A DNA stretch of 64,000 bases from Amycolatopsis sp. DSM 110486 (GTDB lineage: Bacteria; Actinomycetota; Actinomycetes; Mycobacteriales; Pseudonocardiaceae): assembly GCF_019468465.1 (NCBI RefSeq), contig NZ_CP080519.1, positions 4,107,001 to 4,171,000 on the forward strand, given 5' to 3'. This document shows, piece by piece, positions 45,288-53,258 of the stretch. The notes under the pieces are model-generated. The model was given only the letters and a program-made list of their open reading frames with translations, ran no database searches and was not told where the DNA came from. The translations under genes were made by a program, and so were the position numbers. Position 1 is the first letter of the stretch; every line of letters starts with the position of its first letter.

Positions 45288-46613
45288 ATGAGCGATGTCG
45301 CCGTCAAATCCACCTCGTGGACCAAGACTCTGACCCGCACCCAATGGCGGTCACTGATCGCAGCCAACCTCGGCTGGCTGTTCGACGGCTTCGAGACCTA
45401 CGCCCTGATCCTCACAGCGGCGGTGGTGCTCAAGCGGCTCGACCCTGGCGCGCCCGCGAGCCAGGTCGCCTTCCTGACCGGCGCCACGATCGCCGTGACG
45501 CTCCTGGGCTGGGGCTTCGGCGGCATTCTCGGCGGCATCTTCGCCGACTACTTCGGCCGGCGCCGCGCGCTGCTGACGTCGATGGTCCTGTACGCGGCGT
45601 TCACGGGCCTCACCGCGGCGTCGTGGTCGTGGACGTCGTTCCTGGTCCTGCGCTTCATCACCGGCTTCGCGCTCGGTTCGGAGTGGGGCACGGGTACGTC
45701 GCTGGTCGCGGAGACCTGGCCGGCCCACGCCCGGGCCAAGGCCGCCGGGCTCATGCAGTGCGGCCTCGGGCTGGGCTTCTTCATCGCGTCGGCCTGCTGG
45801 CTCTTCATCTCGCCGCTGGGCGCGGACTCGTGGCGCTACATGTTCCTCATCGGGGTGCTGCCGGCCGTGTTCGCGCTGTGGCTGCGCAAGTCCGTGCCGG
45901 AGTCCGAGAACTGGAAGAGCGCGCACAAGCGGCGCAAGGAGCTCAAGGAACGCAAGGGCCAGCAGCTCACCGAACACGAGCAGTCGTTCACGCGGCTCAC
46001 GTTGCGCCAGATCATGATCGACCCCAAGCTGCGCAAGCTGACCATCCTCGGGTCGCTCATGTCACTGGTCACCACGCTCGGCTGGTGGGGCATCTCCACG
46101 TGGGTGCCCGCGTACGTCGCTTCAGTCGCGGCCCACAACGGAGCCTCAGGGCAGTCGTGGGCCAGTGCGGCCGGGATGATCTACAACGCGGGCGCCATCG
46201 CCGGGTACATTTCGTTCGGCTTCATCGCCGACCGCTTCGGCCGAAAACCCGCGGTACTGCTGTTCTTCGGTGCGTCACTGGTCCTAACCCCCGTGCTGTT
46301 CCTGTGGACGCACAGCCTCGGCCTGATCGTGGTCGTGCTCGTGATCAACGGCTTCTTCACCCTCGGCCAGTACACCTGGATGCCGGTGTGGCTGCCGGAG
46401 TTCTACCCGACGCACCTGCGCGCGACCGGCGCCGCGTTCGTCTTCAACGCCGCGCGCTTCATCGCCTTCCTCGGCCCGCTCACCGCGGGCGCGATCATCT
46501 CCCAGCTCGGCGGCTACGGCGTCGCCGCCACCGTCGTGGGGCTCATCTACATCCTCGGCCTCGTCGTCGCCCCGTTCTGCCCCGAAACCCGCGGCCAGCA
46601 GCTTCCCGACTGA
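45288..46613 (+). CDS. MFS transporter, organic/aromatic acid type
   Basis: 441 residues from ATG 45288, with AAGGAG six bases upstream. Twelve membrane segments. Signature between TM2 and TM3: GGIFADYFGRRRALL; DGFETYALIL in TM1 is typical of the aromatic-acid/metabolite:H+ symporters (AAHS/MHS). A long cytosolic loop (KSAHKRRKELKERKGQQLTE) separates the halves. It should import the acid degraded by the divergent operon. A second MFS gene follows 33 bases later. Confidence 0.88.
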   Translation: MSDVAVKSTSWTKTLTRTQWRSLIAANLGWLFDGFETYALILTAAVVLKRLDPGAPASQVAFLTGATIAVTLLGWGFGGILGGIFADYFGRRRALLTSMVLYAAFTGLTAASWSWTSFLVLRFITGFALGSEWGTGTSLVAETWPAHARAKAAGLMQCGLGLGFFIASACWLFISPLGADSWRYMFLIGVLPAVFALWLRKSVPESENWKSAHKRRKELKERKGQQLTEHEQSFTRLTLRQIMIDPKLRKLTILGSLMSLVTTLGWWGISTWVPAYVASVAAHNGASGQSWASAAGMIYNAGAIAGYISFGFIADRFGRKPAVLLFFGASLVLTPVLFLWTHSLGLIVVVLVINGFFTLGQYTWMPVWLPEFYPTHLRATGAAFVFNAARFIAFLGPLTAGAIISQLGGYGVAATVVGLIYILGLVVAPFCPETRGQQLPD

Positions 46614-46646
46614 TCGCCTGACCCCTCCCCCGTGAAAGGCCCCCGA

Positions 46647-47957
46647 ATGTCGACCGTTCGCATCAACGCGCCGACCGGCGGTGGCACCGGCATACGCCCG
46701 GCCACCGCACGCATCCTGATCTTCGCCTTCCTGGGCACCCTGTTCGACGGCGCGGAGCTGAACCTCGTCGGCTATCCGCTCGCGTACCTGTCGGAAAGCC
46801 TGCACGTGAGCACCATCCAGATCGTGCAGGTGGCGACGCTGCAGGGCTTCGCCTCGATCGCCGGCGGCATCCTCGTCGGCTGGCTCGGCGACCTCTACGG
46901 CCGCCGCTGGACCTACACCGGTTCGGTCGTCGTGTTCGGCATCGCCGCGCTGCTCGGCGGGCTCGCGCCCAACTACGCGCTGTTCCTGCTCACGCGGCTG
47001 CTCGCCGGCGTCGGCATGGGTGGGCTCTTCGGCCTGTCGTACTCGATGTTCACCGAGGCGTGGAAGACGAGCAGGCGCGGCCTGATGGGCGGCTCGATCC
47101 AGTCGATGTACATCGTCGGGCAGATCGTGACCGAAGGCGTCATCTACTTCTGCATCGTCCAGTTCGGCACCGCGTCGGGCTGGCGCGCGGGCTACATCAT
47201 CATCGGTGCCGTGACGCTGCTGATCGGTGTGCTGTCGGCGATCATGCTGCCGGAGTCGGAGCAGTGGCGGACCTACCAGCGGGAGCTGCGCGAGGGCCGC
47301 GTGCCCGAGGACAAGCGGCGCACCAAGGTGCCGATCTTGGACCTGTTCCGCAACGGCTACGCCGGCGGCACCATCCTGTTCATGGGCATCGCGACGGCGC
47401 TGTTCCTCACCACGAACTCGATGATCTCGTACCTGTCGACGTTCCTGATCAAGGTGGAGAAGGTGCCGCTCGGCACGGCCAGCCTGATCGTGCTGCTCAA
47501 CCTCATCGTCACGGCGGTCACCTATCCGATGGCCGGCGCGCTGTCCGACAAGATCAAGCGCAAGTGGGCCATGTCCGTCGCCGGCGCGTTCGGCGTCATC
47601 GGCTTCGCCTGGTTCCTCATCCTCGTGGTGGGCCACAACGCGAAGATCGGGGCGAACTTCTGGGGCGCGCCGACGTTCTGGGCGCTGATGTTGTGCGCCG
47701 CGGGTGCCAGCGGCTTCGGCGTGCTCGGCGTGTGGATGGCCGAGTTCTTCCCCACGCGCGTGCGCTCCACCGGCTCGAACCTCAGCTACTACGCCGGCCG
47801 CGGACTGGGCGCGGGGCTGTTCCCGCTCATCGCGCTGTCGATCGCCGGCACGGTGCCGCTCGCGCTGGCGTTCGGCATCGTCGGCCCGGTCGCGGCGGCG
47901 GCGCTCGCTCTGGCCGCGCCCGACTCGACAGGGCGGCGGATCGAAGCCGTCGAGTAG
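46647..47957 (+). CDS. second MFS transporter, AAHS type
   Basis: 436 residues from ATG 46647 with AAAGG upstream; GTG 46632 would add five residues. Twelve membrane segments, with FLGTLFDGAELNLVGYPLAY in TM1 (Asp typical of the AAHS family), GWLGDLYGRRWTYT after TM2 and PESEQWRTYQRELREG in the central loop. It is only distantly like its neighbour. Co-transcribed with the preceding transporter and followed by a strong terminator. Two transporters may serve substrate and related acid, or uptake and efflux. Confidence 0.88.
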   Translation: MSTVRINAPTGGGTGIRPATARILIFAFLGTLFDGAELNLVGYPLAYLSESLHVSTIQIVQVATLQGFASIAGGILVGWLGDLYGRRWTYTGSVVVFGIAALLGGLAPNYALFLLTRLLAGVGMGGLFGLSYSMFTEAWKTSRRGLMGGSIQSMYIVGQIVTEGVIYFCIVQFGTASGWRAGYIIIGAVTLLIGVLSAIMLPESEQWRTYQRELREGRVPEDKRRTKVPILDLFRNGYAGGTILFMGIATALFLTTNSMISYLSTFLIKVEKVPLGTASLIVLLNLIVTAVTYPMAGALSDKIKRKWAMSVAGAFGVIGFAWFLILVVGHNAKIGANFWGAPTFWALMLCAAGASGFGVLGVWMAEFFPTRVRSTGSNLSYYAGRGLGAGLFPLIALSIAGTVPLALAFGIVGPVAAAALALAAPDSTGRRIEAVE

Positions 47958-47975
47958 GTCTTCAGCTGTGGTGCC

Positions 47976-48010
47976 TTGCCCGGTCCGTCGTCACTCGGCG
48001 GACCGGGCAA
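47976..48010. terminator. terminator after the MFS pair
   Basis: Stem TTGCCCGGTCCG (47976-47987) with CGGACCGGGCAA (47999-48010), 12 bp, loop of 11 bases, followed by AACG. Placed between convergent stops at 47957 and 48036. Confidence 0.85.
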
Positions 48011-48035
48011 AACGCTGCCCTGCAAGGGATGGACG

Positions 48036-48896
48036 CTAGACCGGCTTGGTCGCGACCAGCTTGGCCACGGAGAACACACCGGCGGCCCGGGCCGCGTCGA
48101 GCGCGATCTTCGAGTCGTGGAAGAGATCGTTGCGGTCACCTTCGTAGGTGAGCCACTTGTCCCGCTCCTCCTCGGGCGTCGAGCCCCAGCACGGGCCGGA
48201 CGGGAAGAGGTCGACCGCTTCGCGCACGTCGAACCCGGCGGAGACCAGCATGTCCCGGTACTGCTCGACGGTGGCGTGGTACGGGATGCAGAACCCGCGG
48301 TTGACCTCGGCCATGACCGCGTCGATCTGCTCGGGGCTGCGGTGTTCGCCCCACGGGCGCTGGATCCAGTCCACGGCGGCCAGGGTGCCGCCCGGGCGCA
48401 GCACCCGGAACGCGGCGTTGAAGAACGCCTGTTTGTCCGGAAGGTGGACCACCGACTCCTGGTAGGTGATGGCCGCGAACGCGGCGTCCGGCCACGCCCC
48501 GAGAGTCTGGTACTCGGTGTCGCCGACCGAGTGGAAGAAAGCCTTGTCCGCCAAGCCACGCGCCGCGGCCAGCCGCTGGGCTTTCGCCGTCAGCGCGTCG
48601 TTGTTCGAGATGCCGACGAACCGCGCGCCCGACATCTCCGCCATGTTGACCACCGCGCCGCCGACCCCGGAGCCGAAGTCGAGCACGAGATCGCCGGCGG
48701 TGATCCCGGCCGCGGCGACAAGCTGGCGCTGCATGTCCAGCGCGGCTTCCTCCGAGGACAGTCCCGCGTTGTGAGCGCGCTCGTCTCCGTGATGCCAGGC
48801 GTCCTGGGGCATCATCACGGCGTAGGCGTCGATGGCTGCGTTGTAATAGCCCCGCACGGTTTCTTCGACTCCGCCAGTGTTTGTCACTGAAGTCAC
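48036..48896 (-). CDS. class I SAM-dependent methyltransferase
   Basis: 286 residues from ATG 48896. The SAM motif is LVLDFGSGVGGAVVNMAE, followed by FVGISNNDALTAKAQRLA, motif II AAITYQESVVHLP and motif III RVLRPGGTLAAVDWI. The pattern FGSGVGG ... YQES.VH resembles small-molecule C- and N-methyltransferases of natural-product pathways, including those acting on prenyl diphosphates. It is divergent from the indole prenyltransferase at 49214 across a 317-bp gap, so it probably belongs to the same pathway, methylating the prenyl donor, indole nitrogen or product. Exact acceptor not determinable. Confidence 0.82.
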   Translation of the reverse strand: MTSVTNTGGVEETVRGYYNAAIDAYAVMMPQDAWHHGDERAHNAGLSSEEAALDMQRQLVAAAGITAGDLVLDFGSGVGGAVVNMAEMSGARFVGISNNDALTAKAQRLAAARGLADKAFFHSVGDTEYQTLGAWPDAAFAAITYQESVVHLPDKQAFFNAAFRVLRPGGTLAAVDWIQRPWGEHRSPEQIDAVMAEVNRGFCIPYHATVEQYRDMLVSAGFDVREAVDLFPSGPCWGSTPEEERDKWLTYEGDRNDLFHDSKIALDAARAAGVFSVAKLVATKPV

Positions 48897-49213
48897 TTCT
48901 GCACCCCTTCGGACCCGCCTGATGGCGCGGATGATGATGGCATCGGCCCCGGAACGCGTCCAGCCGCCAACCGGGCTGCGCGCCGGGCGCCGACTCGCGT
49001 GTGCGCGCCCGCGTACCCGCAGTACGTCGCCGTGTCGATGCGGTGTTCAGGTGAACCCGTTGATCCCGCAAGCACACTCAGACACAGCTTTTCGAGTCCG
49101 GATCGCCCCGTCAGCCGTAGCGGCGCGGTATTCATCCGTCTAATCTATCGACGGTTCTCTTGTCTGTCCGCCAACTGGAGGCGGCGGCATTGGGCCGAAC
49201 GCGCGAAGCACGA
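48897..49213. other. divergent promoter region of the indole cluster
   Basis: 317 bp between the methyltransferase and prenyltransferase starts. It is lower in GC near 49130-49160 (TCCGTCTAATCTATCG), where promoter elements for the prenyltransferase may lie (TAATCT as a possible -10). I see no clear inverted repeat or regulator site. Confidence 0.4.
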
Positions 49214-50332
49214 ATGAATGGTGAATACTGCGTCATGGTCGGAGCGAGTGTGTCGATGGCTGATTTGTCGATGTACACCCACCTCAGCGGACAACTCGAG
49301 CGGCTTTGCGAAGTAGTCGGTTTCGACGGCGCGGACGGCCGTCACCTGGGCTTATTGCGTGGCCTGCTGGGCCCGCAGGGAGAAAAAAGCCTGGCGACCC
49401 CGCCTGAATTCCCCTCGAATGTGGCGGATGACACAACTCCCATCGAATTCTCGCTCGCCTTCGACACCACGGGTGAATGCGTGGTGCGGGTCCTCGGCGA
49501 GACGGTCGGGTCGAGGAGCCCCCGCGAGTTCCTCGACGAAGTGGCCGGCGAATACGGCCTGGTCACCGACCGGCTCGACGCCGTGGCCGACCTGTTCCTG
49601 CCGCACGAGGAGCGGCAGGGGCCGTTCACGCTGTGGTACTCGCTGATCTTCCGGCCGGGCCGCGCGCCGAAGATCAAGGTCTACCTGAACCCGCAGATCA
49701 GCGGCCCGTCGATGGCCGATTCACTGGTCAGTGAAGGGCTGCGCCGGCTGAACATCGACGAGGCGTTCGATCCCATGATCGCGCACGCGCTGCGCCGCGG
49801 CGAGCGGGACAACTTCTCCTTCTTCGCGCTCGACCTCGACGACGATCCTCTCGCGCGGGTGAAGGTGTACGTGTCGCACGCGGCCGCGGATTCGGCCGAC
49901 GCCGAGTTCGCGGCGGAGCTGGTGGCCGGTACCGACCCGCTGCTGATCCGCGAGTTCCTCGCCGTGCTGGGCGGCGGGAAAGGTCCGTTCGAAGACCGAC
50001 CGTTGGTCTCCAGCTATTCCTTCGTGGAGGGATCGGGAGCCCGGCCGGCCAACTACAGCGTCTATCTTCCCATTCGCAGTTATGTGCCCGACGATGAAGT
50101 GGCCCGCGCCCGCGCGCACGCCGTTCTCGCGCAGTACGGCTTCGACGGGACAAAACTGGACAAAGCCCTGGCAGCGGTTTCGCAGCGCCCACTGCGGGAC
50201 GGGGTCGGGCTGATCGCACACGTCTCTCTGAGAATGGGGGAATTCGGCTCGGGAATCACCGTATACCTGTCGTCTGAGGCTTATCAGGTTCTGCCGGCGC
50301 GAAAGAGACCGGTCCTCGGACCGGTCTCGTGA
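49214..50332 (+). CDS. aromatic prenyltransferase, DMATS-type (ABBA fold)
   Basis: 372 residues from ATG 49214; ATG 49235 and 49256 (MADLSMYTHLSGQL) are in frame and equally possible. The order of motifs follows bacterial dimethylallyltryptophan synthases: YTHLSGQLERLCEVVGFDG, TPIEFSLAFDTTGECVVRVL (substrate Glu), PKIKVYLNPQISGP (diphosphate-binding Lys-x-Tyr), ARVKVYVSHAA, NYSVYLPIRSYVPDD and GITVYLSSEAYQ (the paired K/Y-x-Y strands). It should attach a dimethylallyl (or related) group to the indole ring of tryptophan or an indole derivative. It is followed by a tryptophanase, as in streptomycete prenyl-indole loci. Confidence 0.9.
   Translation: MNGEYCVMVGASVSMADLSMYTHLSGQLERLCEVVGFDGADGRHLGLLRGLLGPQGEKSLATPPEFPSNVADDTTPIEFSLAFDTTGECVVRVLGETVGSRSPREFLDEVAGEYGLVTDRLDAVADLFLPHEERQGPFTLWYSLIFRPGRAPKIKVYLNPQISGPSMADSLVSEGLRRLNIDEAFDPMIAHALRRGERDNFSFFALDLDDDPLARVKVYVSHAAADSADAEFAAELVAGTDPLLIREFLAVLGGGKGPFEDRPLVSSYSFVEGSGARPANYSVYLPIRSYVPDDEVARARAHAVLAQYGFDGTKLDKALAAVSQRPLRDGVGLIAHVSLRMGEFGSGITVYLSSEAYQVLPARKRPVLGPVS
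50305..50328 (+). terminator. hairpin at the end of the prenyltransferase gene
   Basis: GAGACCGGTCC (50305-50315), two bases, GGACCGGTCTC (50318-50328), overlapping the final codons. A T-rich stretch follows at 50341. It may end part of the transcription or stabilise the 3' end before tnaA (start 50378). Confidence 0.55.
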
Positions 50333-50377
50333 CTGCGGTAGTTTTTCACCGACACCAGACAGTGGAGGAAATACCTG

Positions 50378-51751
50378 ATGCGGACCTTCCCGCCCTACCG
50401 TGCCCAGGTTGTCTCGGAAATCCCGGTGACCACCCGTGCCGAGCGTGAGCGCGCGCTCGCCGCGGCCGGCTACAACGCGTTCAACCTGCCGGCCAACATG
50501 GTCTCGATCGACCTGCTCACGGACTCGGGAACCGGCGCGGTCTCCGCGAGACAGGAGGCGGCGGCAGCGGCGGCGGATCGCTCCTACGCGGGCTCCGAGT
50601 CGTTCTTCCGCTTCCGTGAGGCGCTGAGCGAGCTCACGCACTACCCCCACCTCCTGCCGGTGCACCAGGGCCGTGCGGCCGAGCGCGTGCTGTTCACGAA
50701 CGTGCTGGGGCCGGGCAAGATCTCGGTGAGCAACACCCACTTCGACACCACGCGCGCCAACGTCGAGCTGCTCGGCGCCGAGGCCCGCGACCTGCCGTGC
50801 GCGGAGTTCGGCGACCTCGACAGCCTGGAACCGTTCAAGGGCAACATCAACCTCGACGTCCTGGAACAGCTGCTGACCGGCCCCGACGCCGGGCGCGTCG
50901 GCCAGGTGCTCGTCACGATCACCAACAACGGTGGCGGCGGCCAGCCCGTGTCGATGGCGAACCTGACCGCCGCGAGCCGCCTGGCCCGCGCGCACGGCGT
51001 GCCGATCTTCCTCGACGCCGCGCGGTTCGCGGAGAACGCCTGGCTCGTGGTGCAGCGTGAGGAGGGCTACGCGGGCAAGACGCCGCGCGAGGTGGCCGAG
51101 GAGGCGTTCGCCCTCGTCGACGGCTGTGTGGCCAGCCTCAAGAAGGACGGCATCTCGCCGATGGGCGCGTTCATCGGTCTGCGCGATCCCGAGCTCGCGC
51201 AGCGCTGCGAGGCGCTCCTCATCGCCACCGAAGGGTTCCGCACGTACGGCGGCCTCGGCGCCCACGATCTCGACCGCCTCGCCCAGGGCCTGCGGGAGGT
51301 GCTCGACCCGAATTACCTGGAGGCCCGGGCGGCCGAGGCCGCGCGGCTGGCGCAGCTCGCGAACGAGTCGGGCGTGGACATCGTGCAGCCGCCGGGCATC
51401 CACGCGCTGTACCTCAACGCCGGCCGCCTGCTGTCGCACCTGCCGGCGAGCCGGTTCCCGGGCCACTCGCTGGCGTGCGAGCTCTACCTCGCGGGCGGGA
51501 TCCGTTGTGCGGAACTGGGTTCGCTCTACATCGGCGAGCTTGACGAGAACAACGAGCTGGTGACGCCGGCGCCGTTCGAGCTCGTCCGCTTGGCGCTGCC
51601 GCGCCGGACCTACTCCCGGGGTCACTACGACTACGTCGCCGAGATCCTGGGCGACATCGCGAAGAACCCGGAAAGCGTGCCGGGCTACCGGATCGTCGAG
51701 GCGCCGAAGATCCTGCGGCACTTCAACCTGACGATGGCACCGGTCGTCTGA
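50378..51751 (+). CDS. tnaA: tryptophanase (tryptophan indole-lyase)
   Basis: 457 residues from ATG 50378 with GGAGG upstream. The PLP-dependent beta-eliminating lyase fold is complete: FNLPANMVSIDLLTDSGTGA, ISVSNTHFDTTRANVELLGA, TITNNGGGGQPVSMANL, FLDAARFAENAWLV, PLP lysine in SLKKDG (Lys 256), and EGFRTYGGLGAHDLDRLAQG. It cleaves tryptophan (or prenyl-tryptophan) to indole (or prenyl-indole), pyruvate and ammonia. With the prenyltransferase this makes dimethylallyl-indole, as known for Streptomyces ipt-type loci. SAKKDA of E. coli is SLKKDG here, as in prenyl-indole clusters. Confidence 0.9.
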   Translation: MRTFPPYRAQVVSEIPVTTRAERERALAAAGYNAFNLPANMVSIDLLTDSGTGAVSARQEAAAAAADRSYAGSESFFRFREALSELTHYPHLLPVHQGRAAERVLFTNVLGPGKISVSNTHFDTTRANVELLGAEARDLPCAEFGDLDSLEPFKGNINLDVLEQLLTGPDAGRVGQVLVTITNNGGGGQPVSMANLTAASRLARAHGVPIFLDAARFAENAWLVVQREEGYAGKTPREVAEEAFALVDGCVASLKKDGISPMGAFIGLRDPELAQRCEALLIATEGFRTYGGLGAHDLDRLAQGLREVLDPNYLEARAAEAARLAQLANESGVDIVQPPGIHALYLNAGRLLSHLPASRFPGHSLACELYLAGGIRCAELGSLYIGELDENNELVTPAPFELVRLALPRRTYSRGHYDYVAEILGDIAKNPESVPGYRIVEAPKILRHFNLTMAPVV

Positions 51752-51757
51752 TCTGTC

Positions 51758-51801
51758 CACAATGGAGGGTCGCTTCCCCTGGGGAGTGACCCTCCATTGT
51801 G
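51758..51801. terminator. bidirectional terminator between tnaA and cvnD
   Basis: CACAATGGAGGGTC (51758-51771) pairs with GACCCTCCATTGTG (51788-51801); the inner CT..CCCC/GGGGAG extends the stem with one mismatch and one bulge. It lies between convergent stops at 51751 and 51808. Confidence 0.9.
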
Positions 51802-51807
51802 TTGGCT

Positions 51808-52398
51808 TCACGCGGGCTGCGGAACCACCGTCATCGCGTGCTTCACGAGGCGGATCAACGCGATCTTGCTCGAGTCCCGCTGCCGTGCGTCGCACATGAC
51901 GATCGGCACGCGATCGGGCACGACCAGCGCTTCGCGGATCTCGTCCGCGGTGTAGCGCGGCGCGTTGTCGAAGCAGTTCACCGCCACGATGAACGGGATC
52001 CGCCGGCGCTCGAAGAAGTCGACGGCCGCGAAGCTCGTCTCCAGGCGGCGCGTGTCCGCGAGCACGATGGTCCCGATCGCGCCGCGCGCGAGGTCGTCCC
52101 ACATGAACCAGAAGCGTTCCTGGCCGGGCGTGCCGAACAGGTACAGCACGTGGCGCGGTGAGATCGTGATCCGGCCGAAGTCGAGTGCGACCGTGGTGGT
52201 CTTCTTGCGCTCCACGCCGGACAGGTCGTCGATGCCGTGGCTCGCCTCGGTCAGCACCTCCTCGGTGGACAGCGGCGGGATTTCGCTGACCGAGCCGACC
52301 ATGGTGGTCTTCCCGGCGCCGAACCCGCCGGCGATGATGATCTTGACCGGCGTCGGGACAGAGTCGACGCCCTTGCCGTCAGAGCTTGATGAGGCCAT
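51808..52398 (-). CDS. cvnD: conservon GTPase
   Basis: 196 residues from ATG 52398, overlapping cvnC by 20 bases. Small ATP/GTP-binding protein: P-loop GGFGAGKT (24-31), switch region TTTVALDFGRI, FGTPGQERF (G3) and NCFD in place of NKxD (G4). This is the CvnD family of actinobacterial conservons, paired with CvnA-C in a membrane-associated complex resembling eukaryotic G-protein-coupled systems. The last gene of the cvnABCD operon. Confidence 0.93.
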   Translation of the reverse strand: MASSSSDGKGVDSVPTPVKIIIAGGFGAGKTTMVGSVSEIPPLSTEEVLTEASHGIDDLSGVERKKTTTVALDFGRITISPRHVLYLFGTPGQERFWFMWDDLARGAIGTIVLADTRRLETSFAAVDFFERRRIPFIVAVNCFDNAPRYTADEIREALVVPDRVPIVMCDARQRDSSKIALIRLVKHAMTVVPQPA

Positions 52399-52747
52399 CG
52401 AGAACCGCCTGGAGAGTTTCGTGGTCCGGCGCCTGGGCCGGCTGGTGGGACGGGGACCTCGTGATGACGAGGCCGCGTTCGATCAGGTCGCCGCACAGCA
52501 CCCGGACGACACCGAGGGGCAGCTTCACGTACACGGCGATCTCCGCGACCGACAGCGGCCGCCGGCACAGCCGGATGATCGCCAGGTGCTCCGGGCCGAG
52601 ACCGGCCGGCTCCTGTTCCGATTGCAGGGTCATCACCTGCGTGGACACGTCGAGCTGCGCGCCTTCGGACGGCGTGCGGCCACTGGTGATCGTGTAGGGC
52701 CGGACCAGCGGCCCGGCGGCCTCGTCGTACCAGTTGTCGTCGGTCAT
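52379..52747 (-). CDS. cvnC: conservon DUF742 protein
   Basis: 122 residues from ATG 52747. DUF742 features: LVRPYTITSGRTPSEGAQLD, LGPEHLAIIRLCRRPLSVAE (helix-turn-helix-like), VAEIAVYVKLPLGVVRVLCG and LIERGLV. It forms the third component of the conservon. 34 bases separate it from cvnB and its 3' end overlaps cvnD. Confidence 0.92.
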   Translation of the reverse strand: MTDDNWYDEAAGPLVRPYTITSGRTPSEGAQLDVSTQVMTLQSEQEPAGLGPEHLAIIRLCRRPLSVAEIAVYVKLPLGVVRVLCGDLIERGLVITRSPSHQPAQAPDHETLQAVLDGLIKL

Positions 52748-52781
52748 TCCGCCTCCGCGGGAAGAAGTACGTCGGCGGCGG

Positions 52782-53207
52782 TCACGTGGCCTCCCTGAGC
52801 ATGGTCGCGGCTTCCCGCGGCGCCGAGGCGAGGTAGTCGCCGACGCGCTTGACCAGCCGGTTCATCTCGTAGGCGATCATCTCCACGTCCACATCGGCGC
52901 CGGCCAGCACCGCGAGGCACGCGCCCTGGCCGGCCGCCGACACGAAGAGGTACCCGCCCTCCATCTCGATCATGTTCTGCAGCACGGGACCCCGGTTGAA
53001 CTGCCGGCTCACCCCCTTGGCGAGGCTCTGCAGGCTGGACGCGATCGCCGACAACTGGTCGGAGTCGTCCTTGCTCATGCCGTTCGACTTGCCGAGCAGC
53101 AACCCATCGGCGGACAGCACGATGGCGTTCTGCGCGCCGACGACGCGGTGGACGACATCGTCGAGGAGCCAGTTGAGGTCGGGTTTGGAGTTCCCGTACT
53201 CGTTCAT
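52782..53207 (-). CDS. cvnB: conservon roadblock/LC7 protein
   Basis: 141 residues from ATG 53207. Roadblock/LC7 fold: LNWLLDDVVHRVVGAQNAIV, LSADGLLLGKSNGMSKDDSD, QLSAIASSLQSLAKG and GGYLFVSAAGQGACLAVLAG. In conservons it is thought to act as a GTPase-activating or scaffold protein for CvnD. Second gene of the operon, 51 bases after cvnA. Confidence 0.92.
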   Translation of the reverse strand: MNEYGNSKPDLNWLLDDVVHRVVGAQNAIVLSADGLLLGKSNGMSKDDSDQLSAIASSLQSLAKGVSRQFNRGPVLQNMIEMEGGYLFVSAAGQGACLAVLAGADVDVEMIAYEMNRLVKRVGDYLASAPREAATMLREAT

Positions 53208-53258
53208 GCGGAGAGACCTTGACTTTCCTGTGTGGACTTTCCTGTGTGCTGTCGCGGA

